Assembly: GCA_914767885.1 (NCBI GenBank)
Contig: CAJZBQ010000035.1
Span: 744,001 to 808,000 of the forward strand
DNA: 64,000 nucleotides
DNA from: Blepharisma stoltei
Taxonomy: Eukaryota > Ciliophora > Heterotrichea > Heterotrichida > Blepharismidae
Reading direction: 5' to 3'
Both the position numbers and the translations under genes were made by a program. Below the pieces are notes generated by a model. The model saw only the letters and a program-made list of their open reading frames with translations, ran no database searches and was not told the DNA's origin. Below are positions 1 through 11,746 of this stretch, piece by piece. How positions within the stretch are numbered: the stretch's first letter is position 1; every line of letters starts with the position of its first letter.

Positions 1-177
1 AATCAGTGCATTTAAAACACGTAGAACTAGTTTGCAAGAAGTGCATGAATCACAAGCTAAATAAAAGTTACCTAAGCAGCTTGTAGAAGAGTCACTATTA
101 TAGAGGAAAAAGTTTGGATTGCATTGAGTGCATACCTTGTCTGGTGTTCATTGTGCACAATCAAGAGGAGATTCTAA

Positions 178-429
178 ATAAAAATTACTTATGATGCTGC
201 AACTTCGACTTGTCCAGCTTCTTGCGCCAATTATTGCCACCCCGATGTTGGATGCTTGAGCTCAACACCTTGCCCATGCCCGATACTTTGCACATGCTTT
301 GGAAATTATGGAGTGTGCACATCTTGCAACGATCCAAATGGTGTCCTTGCAAATAATTGTCAATGTAAAACTAATTATGATCTCGAAGGACTTGCTTGTG
401 TATTAAGTAGCATCAGAGCTATCATATAA
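178..429 (+). CDS. Cys-rich extracellular-type ORF fragment
   Basis: An 84-codon open frame with about 15 cysteines in short-spaced pairs (CPASC, CPCP, CTC, CQC), like furin-type or EGF-like extracellular repeats. There is no ATG, an in-frame TAA lies just upstream, and its 3' end overlaps the end of the gene on the other strand. Cys-rich words also occur upstream (about 120-160) in another frame. It is probably one exon of a gene interrupted by an unrecognised insert, or a decayed fragment. No function assigned. Confidence 0.35.
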   Translation: MKITYDAATSTCPASCANYCHPDVGCLSSTPCPCPILCTCFGNYGVCTSCNDPNGVLANNCQCKTNYDLEGLACVLSSIRAII

Positions 430-1107
430 AGTAACAATAGGCGAGTTTATACTAGCTTTTTTGAAGAATTGAATCTCATAATAGTATCCAATAATATGAT
501 ATGCAATGCGAATTTCATTACCTGGATATATGGTATGAGTTAAAATTAAAGTTGAAAACTCTGGAGAAATAATTGTCCAAGTCCAAACGGATAGAGATTT
601 GACAAAATAAAATACCAAAAATATTCATTTTCCTATGTAAAATATACCTGGGGGGGAAATAGGAACTGTCTTTCCTATCTTATCACCACGTCTTCAAAAA
701 TTATAATTTGTGGGATCACCATAAATAATTTTGACATAATAGGTAAAGTATCCAGAAGAATCTATCATGCCAACTGGAGTTGGATTTGCATCACTACCAC
801 CTTGCAAGTTCATTCAAATACTTACCCCATACTCTAATGTGGAGGATGTAATGGCACTTACAATTCCATAGTCGAAAGCGCCAGAATTACGGGAACGATA
901 AAGACCTTTACAAGTTACTTCTGATTCAGCTATGCTCCCTCATGAAGTTTGGAAAGGCTCATTGTTATTAGAAGATAAGTCTTTGATCTTCCCATCTACT
1001 AGATTGTTTGGGGTAAAAACCCATTTTGCTATAGGAGAATAAGCAGTAATACCAATGGAAAGACAGAAAATAACAAAGCATGCTTTTAGTTTGGTCAAGC
1101 TTGCCAT
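403..1107 (-). CDS. secreted beta-rich protein, one 15-nt intron
   Basis: It encodes 229 aa after removal of one 15-nt intron (633-647). The start is the ATG at 1107, followed by a basic n-region and a hydrophobic core (MASLTKLKACFVIFCLS) typical of a signal peptide. The body is rich in beta-formers, Gly, Ser and aromatics, with WRRGDK and WTWTI words, compatible with a lectin or laminin-G-like jelly roll; I could not confirm a family. Several in-frame TGA codons fall at plausible Trp positions. It is probably secreted or a surface protein. The intron is GTATATTTTACATAG, and splicing keeps the frame (690 nt). Confidence 0.75.
633..647 (-). other. 15-nt spliceosomal intron
   Basis: GTATATTTTACATAG on the minus strand. 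Removing it joins ...PPG and KWIFLVF in one frame and takes out an in-frame TAG. Introns of 15-16 nt are characteristic of heterotrich ciliates. Confidence 0.85.
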
Positions 1108-1541
1108 TTAATAATTATATCCGTACACATAAATAGGGATTATCGAAATAAATTTTAAAAAACGGATATAAAAGCCAGTTCTTAGAGCTCTAAAAAGGGA
1201 TGAGACTTGAAAAAGACTTTAAAAATTAATAATTTCAAATAAAAGCGCGCATAAGCACGTTCCATCGAAAATAAATCGTTACTTTTTTTGATGTTTCGAA
1301 TATAGGTAACTTCTTCGAAACGACAATGAAGAGTTCGAATCTATTAAAGAGCACTGAAAAATTAAAAGCCAGTGGCTTAGCCTAAACTAAAAAATTAAGT
1401 CAGTCACTGCTATAAATATGTAATAATTTAATTTGGTTATCTGATAATCTAGCCTCTAAATGCCAGCTCAATGAGGGCATTTTCTCGCTACCCTAGATTG
1501 TTCATAAATCTGTGACTCGATTCTAGCTTCATTTAGGTTAT

Positions 1542-1703
1542 TTAATAACCCAGAAATTCTGAAAATTCAAGCGGCCTTACTTGTCCACTTTCCTCCTGCA
1601 CCTGCTTGGTCTTAGGGTCTCGCAGTATCAAGCACAGGAAGAGGTAAAACGCAATGAATGAAAGATACTGAATAGTCTTTGCCATTTCTTTCCTATCAGA
1701 CAT
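1542..1703 (-). CDS. small single-pass membrane ORF
   Basis: A 53-aa open frame with ATG start and TAA stop, more GC-rich than its surroundings. Residues about 9-28 form a hydrophobic membrane segment (TIQYLSFIAFYLFLCLIL), followed by a charged tail. Just downstream, in another frame, coding-like sequence continues (LNEARIESQIYEQ, about 1450-1540), so this may be exon 1 of a longer gene whose junction I could not place. Function unknown. Confidence 0.4.
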   Translation of the reverse strand: MSDRKEMAKTIQYLSFIAFYLFLCLILRDPKTKQVQEESGQVRPLEFSEFLGY

Positions 1704-2156
1704 AAATCATGCACAAAAACCTAACCCTATAATAAAAGTTCGGTAAGGAAATTCATGCAGTGGATCTTCTATTTTATTTTTATCATGCTATAATTTTAAT
1801 AGCTTTTTAAGTCAACGATCAATAAGTTTTGGCTCTTAAGTTAAAGTAGCACAAATACCTAAATGGAAGCTTAGATCAATTATTCCGAAATACTAGAAAT
1901 AATTTTTATTCAGTTGACTTATTTTAACCATCATCTCAACTAAATGCAAACTTTCTGAATAAAATCTATGTGTAAAAGAAATCTCCATAAAGGTCATCCT
2001 GAAATAAAGTTGTGAATGGATTTAAAATTATGAACTGAAGCCACAATAAGGCTAAAATGTAAATTATATCTCACCTATAGTCATATAATGATGCTCGGTT
2101 TTCAATCTTTTATACGCTTACAAAATTATTTGTTTGCAGTATCGCACCTATCCTTA

Positions 2157-2950
2157 CTCCTCCCCTCCGTGAGTGAACAAAGCCATTAAAATCCCTATTT
2201 TTACATAAAAACCCACCCTCCGTGAGCGAACAAAAATTTTTTATGAAACAAATTTTGATATATAAGTGATTAAGATTAAGATTACGCTGGGTATTTAAGG
2301 TCCCTACTACGTCCGAGGTCGCATGCCACGGTTTCCCGTGTGGTGGCAGAGCGTTCACCAAGCCCGGGCCGAAACCCCCGGTTTCTCGGTAGAGGTATTG
2401 TCAAGGGCCGTCTCATACCGGCTTTGCTGACCACCTCCATTTCCAACTCGGATCGTCGCCTAAGTTTACGCCAACTCCGCTTCGTCGTCCGCCAGATCTG
2501 CCCATTGAAGGGCACCTTTTCAACTGGAGAGACCCCGTTTTGGTGTCTAACTCGCCTCCCCTCTTTTCCGGTCATCCCGAGAAAGAACTCAACAGCTTTC
2601 GCCATTCGGGGCGAGCCACTAAAGCAGCTTAGGCAGGTAATTCACCCTGTCTCATTTCGGGCACTCACTGGGCTGAGCGCTGCTGGCAAAAAGAAGTCAC
2701 GAATAACTGCCCATGGATCTGGTCGCAAAAACAGCGGCTCTCGCGCTTAGTCCTCTCGCTTCGAGGGTCCCAGACGTTGTTGGGCTAATTCCTGGCTCCA
2801 AAAACCATGCCCGGATATACATGGGTAACCACCACTGAGAGGGTGGGTCGGTCGCCATACGCCATTTTATGTATATGATATATAAGTGATAATTATTACA
2901 ATGAAATCTCTAACTAATTCTGTTTATTTTTAAACAGCTTGAAAAAATAT
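2157..2950. mobile_element. MITE family A, split by a retroposon, right end lost
   Basis: It starts after TTA with CTCC and carries the direct-repeat end: two copies of CTCCGTGAGTGAACAAA about 60 bp apart. The body matches other family A copies up to GATATATAAGTGAT and resumes at 2877 after a 606-bp insert (AATGAAATCT...TTTAAACAGCTTG). The hairpin end is missing. Confidence 0.8.
2271..2876 (-). mobile_element. GC-rich retroposon-like insert nested in a MITE
   Basis: 606 bp, GC-rich, flanked by the 14-bp duplication GATATATAAGTGAT (2257-2270 and 2877-2890), which occurs once in uninterrupted MITEs. On the minus strand it starts with ATACATAAAATGGCG and ends with a short-repeat tail (TAATCTTAATCTTA). 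An internal block (about 2370-2403) matches the element at 42484-43010 with a few transitions. Long target duplication plus repetitive 3' tail fits target-primed reverse transcription (LINE/SINE type). The ORFs inside look non-genic. Confidence 0.8.
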
Positions 2951-3094
2951 GCAAGGTTAGATTAAATTATGGAAACTTTTATAAAGATTGTATTTTAATA
3001 TGCTCACAGCTTATGGCCTTTAATGAGTTTTTTTCTTCAAATAGCACTATTGAAGTTTGAGCTCTATGCAATTATAAACATTAAAGAAATGATG

Positions 3095-3431
3095 GCGAGG
3101 CGCCCTCGAGCCAAACATCATGGCTCTCATTGAGATCAATTTATTCTTCCCTGCGGGATTTGTCTTTCCAGCCACCCTGCTTTTTATGCTCAATGCTTAC
3201 TGCTCACAGCCATTCCACTCAGATTGCATCAAAGCTCAGTTGAGCTCTGTCCAAATTATAGAAGCCACACTTTAAGGCTTAAAACAGACCCAATTCACAA
3301 AGATAAGGAACCCACAAGTAGCTAACTATTCTTTTAAACTTCAAATGGCCGCCTCCGGCGTCTCGCCAGACCCTTTAAAAAGAGGTGTTTCCCGTCTTTC
3401 TTAAACTGCATAAATAAATTCAAAAAAATTC
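3095..3431 (+). mobile_element. retroposon-like insert
   Basis: 337 bp of GC-rich sequence flanked by the 12-bp duplication AAAGAAATGATG (3083-3094, 3432-3443). The right end is an AT tail (AAATTCAAAAAAATTC). The target duplication contains no TA. It lies in a non-coding or decayed region. Confidence 0.7.
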
Positions 3432-3745
3432 AAAGAAATGATGAAAGTTCTTTTGAAGAAGAAGCAAAAAAGCTTGAAAACTAGAGAGAAGGAAGACGAA
3501 ATGAATCAGAAAACTAAAAAACTAAATAAACTAGAAAAAATATTGCAGCTGATGTATGTAATCTTAAAATAAGAGAAGAAGAAATTGAGGTAAGAGAAAA
3601 GGAGTGCAAAGAAAAGACGTTGGTGCTATTAAATAAAGAAAAATACTAGAGCTAAAAGTAAAAGAAGTAAACAATTTGGTACTGCAACTTAATGATAATA
3701 TAAGAAAAGCGAACCCTAGCCAGTCGCAGCTTCAAAAAGATTAAT
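3432..3745 (+). pseudogene. decayed coiled-coil coding remnant
   Basis: Lys/Glu-rich words resembling a coiled coil are spread over changing frames with TAA/TAG stops. A diverged copy lies at about 7030-7260 (shared AATTGAGGTAAGAGAAAAGG-like words). No intact frame; interpreted as a degenerate coding segment included in the duplication that also contains the zinc-finger gene. Confidence 0.4.
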
Positions 3746-4738
3746 TTTTGGAAAATGCATTTGAAACATGCCAGCCTGATAATAACTACAGATTAAACAA
3801 TATTTTATTTGATATATAAGGAATTTTAACAGTTTTAATTTTTTCAATTTAAATTAAATAATCACAAATAGTTAAATGGCTTTTTAAACCCTAAAAATGT
3901 CTTTAGATTCCATTTAAAGATGCCAAATTTCTATCTATAATATTAGAATACCTTGCTTAATAAAAATCAAAACATTTTCTTAAACATATAATATATTATT
4001 TTAAAATTAAAAACATTTTTAATATAGTTCATGTCTCCCTTTTAAAAATATTGTAAAAAATTATATTTAAATTTATTGTATTTTATAGAATAATAAAAAT
4101 AATATAAAAATTTGTGATTAATAAGTTATCCCAAATTATAAAGTCTTTATTTAAGTACTTCTGAATTTCGGTATAAACAAAAAAATACTCAAAATAGAAT
4201 AACTTTATGAAAAACCCAAGTGTGTGAATTAATTCTTAGTTTAATCATATAAAATATATATCCTATAAAAATTCTGTAAAATGAACCTTATCGATTCTGA
4301 GGGAACTGAGGCTAATTATTATCTTTAAATTGTTTAGTCTTATATATGCACTCATAATATCATACAATAAGAAAAATTTTGCCTCTCCTTCTAAAAGTAA
4401 AGTTGTAATACTCTGGAAATAAAATTCCATTTGCATATCTCTAAACTGATTAATTAATCGCCAATATTTCAATTGAATGTTTAAACGAAATAAATCCATT
4501 AACCTAGCTATCGTTTTGCAGAATTATTAAGAAATGGCGTTAAGCAAAATAAATGTTAGTTAATATGGATATTAGATCTTTTTTCTGCAAAATGGCTCCT
4601 ATGCTAAATGAAAATCTCATAACTGAATATGCTAATATTCAAAGAAAAGCGATAAGCCTCTAATTTAGCTGTAATCTATAATTAGGGGCTGCTTAGAGAG
4701 CATTTTGCATGATAAATAACGAACACACTTTTAAAAGT

Positions 4739-5206
4739 TTATATTTTATTTAAAATCTCTATAAGAGAGGGTAATAAGAATTCTTGTTTCGACTGATAAT
4801 TTATGGGTGGTAGCTCAATGCTTACGGCTTGAAATTCGTTGGAAGTTTTTTCAATTTTTTTCTTTAATGTTTTATTTATAGTTTCCTCTGGATGTGACTC
4901 GATGTAATTTTCAAGTACTTCGCATGTGGCTTCATGCTCTCGTGCGTGAATCACCACTTGACTTCTTTGTCTGTATTGCTTCTTGCATATTCCACATGCA
5001 AACGGTTTTACTCCTCTGTGTTTGTTTAAATGCTCTCGCAGATTTTGTTTGCTTGCAAGTGTTTGCTGACAATAATGACAGATGAATTTCTTTGCCTTCA
5101 AGTGAGCAACGTCAATGTGGTGCTTTAAATTCGATCTGGTAGTGTACTCATTGTGGCAACCATTGTACATGCAACAGTAGAGCTGTATCACTTTAAAGTT
5201 TTTCAT
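4739..5206 (-). CDS. C2H2 zinc-finger protein, copy 1
   Basis: 155 aa, ATG to TAA, no insert. Three tandem C2H2 fingers occupy about residues 10-90: finger 1 is a C-x4-C type ending HHIDVAH, finger 2 is FICHYC...HLNKH, finger 3 is FACGIC...HAREH, with linkers close to the classical TGEKP position. A charged 60-aa tail follows. Such proteins bind DNA or RNA; targets unknown. A paralogue at 8297-8764 is about 90% identical. AT-rich non-coding DNA flanks it on both sides. Confidence 0.85.
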   Translation of the reverse strand: MKNFKVIQLYCCMYNGCHNEYTTRSNLKHHIDVAHLKAKKFICHYCQQTLASKQNLREHLNKHRGVKPFACGICKKQYRQRSQVVIHAREHEATCEVLENYIESHPEETINKTLKKKIEKTSNEFQAVSIELPPINYQSKQEFLLPSLIEILNKI

Positions 5207-5209
5207 ATT

Positions 5210-6190
5210 GATATTTTATTATATACCCATATTTATATATCAGTTGGCATCGATGATCTACTCTCCTATTTATGGGTGTTAACATGCATATTTAAATTAT
5301 ATTACTAAGATTTTTTTTCTTGTATTGTAGTAAAATACATTGCTCTTCCCCTTTAAAATACGTTTACTGTATATTGGTGAAAGCTATCAAATTTTTACTT
5401 TCTCGTAATTGTTCAAGAACAATTTGAAAATATCCTTATATGCACTACTATAGCTTTCTTTGATGATTTTTAATAACTATAATTTCAATTAAATAATTAT
5501 CTTGCTTCTTAAAAATTTATAGGCCCTCGTGGTCTAAGAAATTCAATTAATAAGCTTTAGTTAATTTAAATTAATTGTTTAATATATCTAAAATAGCATA
5601 TATTCGACGTAAACAATCTTTTCATCATTGCTTTTTACATGATATTACTCTCAACAATTCACTTAATACTGAAATTAAACGATAAGTAAAATGGTGCTAA
5701 TAGGGAAAATAGTCACTAAAATTCTAAGTTTTTCGTTTGGATTGTCAAAAATAAATTCGTAGACCTCATCTTTTTATCAATAATGAAGTAATCAAATTAT
5801 TTAATCCACTTTAGCATCAACTCATTAAATAAATTCTCATGTTGAATTTTTTCTTTGATTTTATAATACCTCTTGGTTTCAACAACTTGAGGAAAAGGTA
5901 ATTACAAAATAAAAGGGTCGATAAATAATACCTCATCAGTCAGACCATTTGCCAAATCTAGATGCATAATTATTAAAAAAGCATTTATTATAATCTAGAT
6001 CGATGTCAAGTCTTAGCATATTTTTTTAGCCTTTATCACCTTGTAAATATATTTTTGATGTATTTATCTGCTATCCGGCTTTTTTTCCATGCTTTATTCA
6101 ATTTCCTTCGAAAAAGTACAATTTTATGCATCTTAAATCTTCCCTAATAGATTCAGTAAGCATTTGCCCTTTGCAAGCATAATTGTAATC
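5210..6190. other. AT-rich spacer, no gene seen
   Basis: About 1 kb of AT-rich sequence with no convincing open frame or RNA gene. Confidence 0.6.
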
Positions 6191-6196
6191 CCTTAT

Positions 6197-6850
6197 ATAT
6201 AGGTATTGTGGTGGGCGGCTTAATTTTTGTTGTACTTTTGGTGCCAGATTCCTATATATGCCATTTTTAGGGCTTTTTTGCGAAAGCCAAAACTAATAGG
6301 CAATAGGGAAGCACCCTCAGTATGCTCTCTTTTACCCAACAATTTAAATCGACTTTAGACCTATTGTAGATATAAATGTTTATTATCAAAACAAAAAGGT
6401 CCAATAGGTCTCCAAAAGCTATGATGGTATGACCCGCTTTAGGAAGTAAGCCATGATAAAAGATTTGTTTTCCGATATAGATTTCATAGTGAGCTGAGCT
6501 TTATTTTTGGTATGGGACCAGATTATAATATACACCATTTTCTTCACTTTTGCTAAGGCAGAAATCAATAAGCTTTAGACAGACATTTCTAATGTGCACT
6601 GTTTTTGCCCAAAATATAAGAGGTCTATTGTGTCAAAACAAAAAGCCCAATAAGTCTCCAGCAAGTTATGATGGTTTGACTCATTTTGGGCAGTAAGCAC
6701 CTGCTAAAAAGATCTTTCTTCTAATATAGGTTTGGTGGTTGGTTGAGCTTTATTTTGCAAGGATTTCAGGCTTGAGTGGGATTCCCACATACGCCATTTT
6801 TCGGACTTTTTGCTAAGGCCAAAATCAATAAGCAATAGGAAGACTATCCT
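6197..6850. repeat. tandem repeat, about 2.5 units of 250-280 bp
   Basis: Units start at 6197, 6476 and 6725 with TATAGG/TATAGA followed by a G-rich stretch and GCTTTATTTTT-like sequence. Each contains a CCATTTT...GCTAAGGC-AAAATCAATAAGC block, and the first two also contain AAAACAAAAAG-CCAATA. Units differ at many sites, so it is an old array. Non-coding. Confidence 0.6.
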
Positions 6851-7019
6851 CTTTTCATCAGCCACTCTCTGACAAATATTAATATTTTATAAATACTTAT
6901 TTAAGTAAACAGAAAATATTTCTGAGGAAGTTTCGTTACTAAGCCTTACATTAATCCAATCTAGATGAGGCATTGAGCCCCGTCTATTTGCCAGTCCTAA
7001 TTTTCATCAGCTGGGCCAT

Positions 7020-8770
7020 TTCCTTCATTGGAAGAGTTTGAAAATTTGCTTAAAAAAATTAGATAAATCGGAAAAATATAGCAGCTGATGCATCCTAAAT
7101 TAAGGGAAGAAAATTTGAAGTAAGGGAAAAGGAATCCAAAGAAAAAGCGATGATGATCTTGAGCAAAAAAATATTTAAAAGCAAAAAATCTATTAGTTCA
7201 TTTGAATTATATCAGAAAAGCAATCCCAGCCAGTCACATATTTAAAGATGATTTTTTGAAAATGCTTTTAAGACTAATTTTATTTGATCTATAAGGGCAT
7301 TTTAAATAATTTTGATTTGCAGTATTAAGTTTTTTTGCATGAATAAATTTTTAATAATTATAAAAGTAGCTGAATAGTTATTTTTAACATGTTTTTAGAA
7401 CTAAGAATTTCGTTAGCTACAATTTAAAAAATTTAAAAGTGTTAAATCATAGAATGACTCATCTTATGAAGATCAAATCATTTTCGAAATATAAATGCTT
7501 TGATAATTCTAATTAAATTTATATTAGCAAACTTCATACCGCCCTTTTTAAAATTTTTAAAATTATAATAGCTTTATTTAAACACTTCAGAAATTAGTTA
7601 TCATCAAAGTAAAAACTGGATTTTGAATATTTTTATATAAAAAACAGATAAAATAAGCTAATTTACTGTTTAATCATATAAAATATATTCATTGTAAAAA
7701 TTCTGTAAAATGAACTTTAACGATTTTAAGAGTATTGAGGCTAATTTTTATTCTTAGATTGTTTAGTTTTATGTGTGCTCTCATGAAATTAAAAATGGAC
7801 GAATGATTCGAGATAAAGAATCGCTGTTTTTTAATACTACTGAAATAAAATTTCCTTTTGTGTGATCCCGAAATTGATATTGCAGCCTTTATAATTGCTC
7901 GCTGCTAATATACTTTATGTACCTTAGCTAATCTATATCGTTTGCCATCATCCACTATAATTCCAGATAATGTTGCCATCGCTATATGAGTTTTTAATTT
8001 TCTGTTCAAAAGGTCTTTTGAGGAGACCTCAAAAGAAACCACTTAAATTCTCCTATAAGCACAACTGTTATTTTGCAGAATTATTAAGAAATGGCATTAA
8101 TCAAAATAAAAGTTAGTTATTATGGCTTATAGACCTTTTTTCTGCAAAATGGCACATATTTAAATTGAAAATTTTATAACTTAACTAGTTGATATTCAAA
8201 GAAAAGTGCCCAAGCCTCTAATTTAGCTATAATCTATACTTATAGGCTGCTTGGAAAGAATTTTGCATTATATATAATGAGCACAATTTTAACAGATTAA
8301 ATTTTATTTAAAATCTCTGTAAGAGAGGGTAATAAGAATTCTTGTCTTAGCTGATAATTTATAAGTGGCAGCTCGATATTCATAGCTTGAAACTCATTAG
8401 AAGTTTTTTCTATTTTTTTCTTTAGCAGTTTATTTATAGTTTCCTCTGGATGTGATTCGATATAATTTTCGAGTACTTCGCATATAACTCCATGCTCTCT
8501 TGAGTGAATCAGCACTTGGCTTCTTTGTCTGTATTGTTTCTTGCATATTCCACATGCAAACGGCTTTACTCCTCTGTGTCTGTTTAAATGTTCTCGCAGG
8601 TTTTGTTTGCTTGCAAGTGTTTGCTGGCAAACATGACAAATAAATTTCTTTGCTTTCAAGTGAGCAACGTCAATATGATGTTTTAAATTAGATCTGGTAG
8701 TGTATTCATTGTGGCAACCATTGTACATGCAACAGTAGAGCTCCATAACCTTAAAGTTTTTCATTAATTA
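7020..8770. repeat. segmental duplication of about 3430-5210
   Basis: The same order of features as in 3430-5210: coiled-coil remnant, AT-rich spacer with AAAATTCTGTAAAATGAAC, then the zinc-finger gene. The offset is about 3.56 kb. Spacers have diverged more than the zinc-finger frames, so the gene copies are probably under purifying selection. Confidence 0.7.
8297..8764 (-). CDS. C2H2 zinc-finger protein, copy 2
   Basis: 155 aa, same architecture and length as the copy at 4739-5206, with three C2H2 fingers (C-x4-C/H-x4-H, C-x2-C/H-x3-H, C-x2-C/H-x3-H). Zinc ligands are unchanged; differences cluster in the tail (for example EHGVICEV for EHEATCEV). Both copies look functional. Nucleic-acid binding is expected; role unknown. 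Confidence 0.85.
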   Translation of the reverse strand: MKNFKVMELYCCMYNGCHNEYTTRSNLKHHIDVAHLKAKKFICHVCQQTLASKQNLREHLNRHRGVKPFACGICKKQYRQRSQVLIHSREHGVICEVLENYIESHPEETINKLLKKKIEKTSNEFQAMNIELPLINYQLRQEFLLPSLTEILNKI

Positions 8771-10040
8771 TTATATTTATAATAGTGGCATATTTTTTAT
8801 TCCTAAATCATAATAATAATTCACTTTTTCCAGAATTTCTAGATAACTATCGATTCGATATCGAAAATTAAAGCTTTTTGAAAGAAAATTTCTCAATTGT
8901 AGAGCGAAATTGCAACAATAGAAAACGGCTAAAGAAAAGAAAAATATATGTTAATTTAGAAAAGATAATTAAGAATAGCGGAATTTATAAGGTGTTTATT
9001 ATGAAATGAACTAAAAAAATCATTAAGAATTGCATTAAATTTTCATAGAAAGAGTATAAGAGGAATTTTTAGGTAAAATGAATCCAAATATGACTAGGGT
9101 TAGGCTAAAAGCAGTAAAATGAATAAGATTTAAGAAAAATTGTGGAGATCAATGCAAATAACCTTTGCTCAATTCTTTTAATATAAAATTGCCTTATAAT
9201 TCACTTAACAATATGCAAAATAGGTATTAACAAGGCAAAAATCTATAGTTAAATATCGCCTTAAAACAGAATTATTTAGGACTCGTAAAAAAGCGATTCT
9301 TATAGAGCACAAAATATTCACTGCTATTTTCATGAATAAATATTTATAATGATATTTACTACCTTTAATACCAATAGAAATCAAAATAGCTTTTAGCGAG
9401 AGCTCTCTACGTTAAGTTGGAATATTTAATACTATATCCTCTATAGAATAAGTAAGTTTTTCTTGAATTCAAAGAAACTATCTAAGCATCATATATTTAT
9501 CAATAAGAAGATGTAAAAACAATATTTGTTTATATTTTAATTTTAATCCCTTTAATAAATTCTAATGATAAAGAATCATAGAAATTCTTAAAAGATCATG
9601 ATTCTTTAATTTTTTGAATTTATGATGCATTTTCATTAGTAAATTGATGAAAAGAAAATGATCTTAAAGCGCAAATATAGGAGGACTGATAAATAGCATT
9701 TCATCAATCCAAAAAATTTTAAATCTATATTAAAGATAATTAATAAAGTTTTAATTAATATTGTAAAGACATAGATAATTTTAACAACAACTTATTCAAG
9801 CCTGGTAAAAAATATAATTAGTTTGACTTTTAACAAAGATAAGCTGAATATTTTAAAAATGAGAATTACTTCCTAATGCAAATTCTAGTAGATTTAAATA
9901 AAATTTTCAGCAAATTTGTGGAATTACTTATTATATTATTATCTCTTAGGGTTTTACTCTATTTTTATTTATTTAAATGCAAGAATTGCCACTTTTATAT
10001 TTATATGGATTTCAAACGGTACATGTTTTAAATTTGAATG
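8771..10040. other. AT-rich spacer, no gene seen
   Basis: Long AT-rich stretch without an open frame above background; no RNA gene recognised. Confidence 0.6.
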
Positions 10041-10044
10041 CCAT

Positions 10045-10385
10045 CTTAAACTAACCCCACGCCCTTCCAATGCCAAATTGTCCTTTTAGTCGAATCATTT
10101 TCAATTGGATAATGCAAGAAAGAACTAGCAGCTTTCGTTATTGCGAGGCAAAGAAACAGCAGAAACTTAGGTATGTGCGCTGCCCTTTTTATATATAGAA
10201 ACCACTGGGCAGGGCATTGATGACAAAAAGATACATTTAACAGTCCAAAGAGAAAGGCTTAAAAAGTGGCTTTGGATCACTTCTATCGCTTTTAAGATAC
10301 AGACATGCTGGTCCATAAATATACCTCAAAAACAAAGGGATATGCCGCTCACCTCAGTGATTTTATTATGCATTGAAACTAATAA
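10045..10385 (-). mobile_element. decayed retroposon copy related to 2271-2876
   Basis: Shares GAAAGAACT-GCAGCTTTCG and adjacent blocks in the same order with 2580-2870 but with many substitutions and a raised AT content, as expected for an old copy. Ends not resolved. Confidence 0.5.
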
Positions 10386-10403
10386 TTGAAAATCAATTTC
10401 TAT

Positions 10404-10834
10404 AAATATAAAAAGGCATTATGTGTTCGAGCGAAATTGGCTCCACCAATTTTCTCTCCCTCAAGCAATTTTATTTATGGAGTTAGGTTTTACCTCAAGA
10501 ACTTCTGCACAGCAATAGCAGTTTAACTCTGGGGATAACCAAGAAACTGCTCCTCAGTGCATCAAGAGGCTTAAGTTTTCACCTCTCAGCATATCTCCAC
10601 GGGAAGATGACCATTAGGCGGAATACGCGCAGGAGCTGAGTAAGGCAAGGTATCGGCAACGCGCCGGGTGAGACGTACGGCGAAGGCTGGCGGCGAGGTT
10701 TTGATAGAAGGCTTGGGCGATGGGCTGACCATCGTGAATCCAAGATGGTTCAGCGACGTCACTAGTTTAGCTATAACCATTTTTTAGGGGTGCGGCACTA
10801 GACGCCTTAAATACCAAATAATAAATAATGTAAC
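10404..10834 (+). mobile_element. GC-rich retroposon-like insert
   Basis: 431 bp flanked by the 16-bp duplication GAAAATCAATTTCTAT (10388-10403, 10835-10850). It begins AAATATAAAAAGGCATTATG, similar to the start of other copies, and ends CCTTAAATACC followed by an AAATAATAAATAATG tail. The 64-codon minus-strand ORF inside is not convincing. Confidence 0.75.
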
Positions 10835-10850
10835 GAAAATCAATTTCTAT

Positions 10851-11740
10851 TGCAATAATTTTCAATATATTTATTGGAGAATCTAATTAGTATTGAAAAT
10901 ATTATAGTTGTGAAATAAAATTAAAAATTAATAAAGCTTATTTCATGAAAAGCAGCTAAGCAGCATTTTTAATTTTGATAGAAATTGCATTAAATAAAAA
11001 ATTTAAATTACGTCAGTTAGAAGCTAATGTTTTAGTAAATAATGATACATAAAATATGAACCTTAAATATAATTAAACTTAAAATTCTTAAAGTTTTCCA
11101 TAAATTTTTCATTGACTCTGCACACTATTAATCAGAGTCATTTGCCTTCTGAAGTGATTAGGACTTTATTTTAAATAGTGGCCTTCTCAAGAGTCAGAAC
11201 TTGTATTGAGACCCAAGAATCTAAACAGATATGAATCATTCCTCCATCATCTCGCCATCTAGCGCTATTGAGGTAAAGGTGAGTCCTATGCCTTGTGTCA
11301 GCCACTATGAGTAGTGGCGATACTAAAGAAAAAGGAGCCACCTTTTGGAGTCAATAGGGAACGAACTAGCCCAAAGCCATCCAGATAATTCGTACATATC
11401 ATAAAGTCACCATCAGCTGACTCCCATAGCCTCCTAAGTATTCCATGCAGCAAATCAGCAAACAAGATAAAGGGTTAGAAATAAAGTGCATGAGCCTTGG
11501 CTTCGACTATAAGTGACTTTTATGACACATTACTGCTTCATAAAAGACATATTTAGTCTCCACTACCATATTAATTACCCTTAAATATAAGATCTTCTTT
11601 ATTTTCTATATTAGCACAAGCCATTTTTATTTTAAACTTGGAAATCTGTTTTGGCTAATGCAAAAAACCTAACTTTTTATTTAAATAAGAACACAATAAT
11701 TATGATTCATCACTATTATAAATTGACTAATATTTAACGA
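10851..11740. other. spacer; possible decayed repeat at 11110-11510
   Basis: Mostly AT-rich. 11110-11510 is more GC-rich than neutral sequence here and may be another decayed insert, but I found no duplication flanking it. No gene. Confidence 0.4.
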
Positions 11741-11746
11741 TTATAC

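Noticed and set aside
2282-2750. Overlapping ORFs of 107 and 136 codons on both strands
   Set aside because: They lie inside a GC-rich retroposon with target duplications; both strands are open because the region is GC-rich, and no protein family is visible.
10586-10780. 64-codon minus-strand ORF
   Set aside because: Inside the insert 10404-10834; no homologous frame in related copies.
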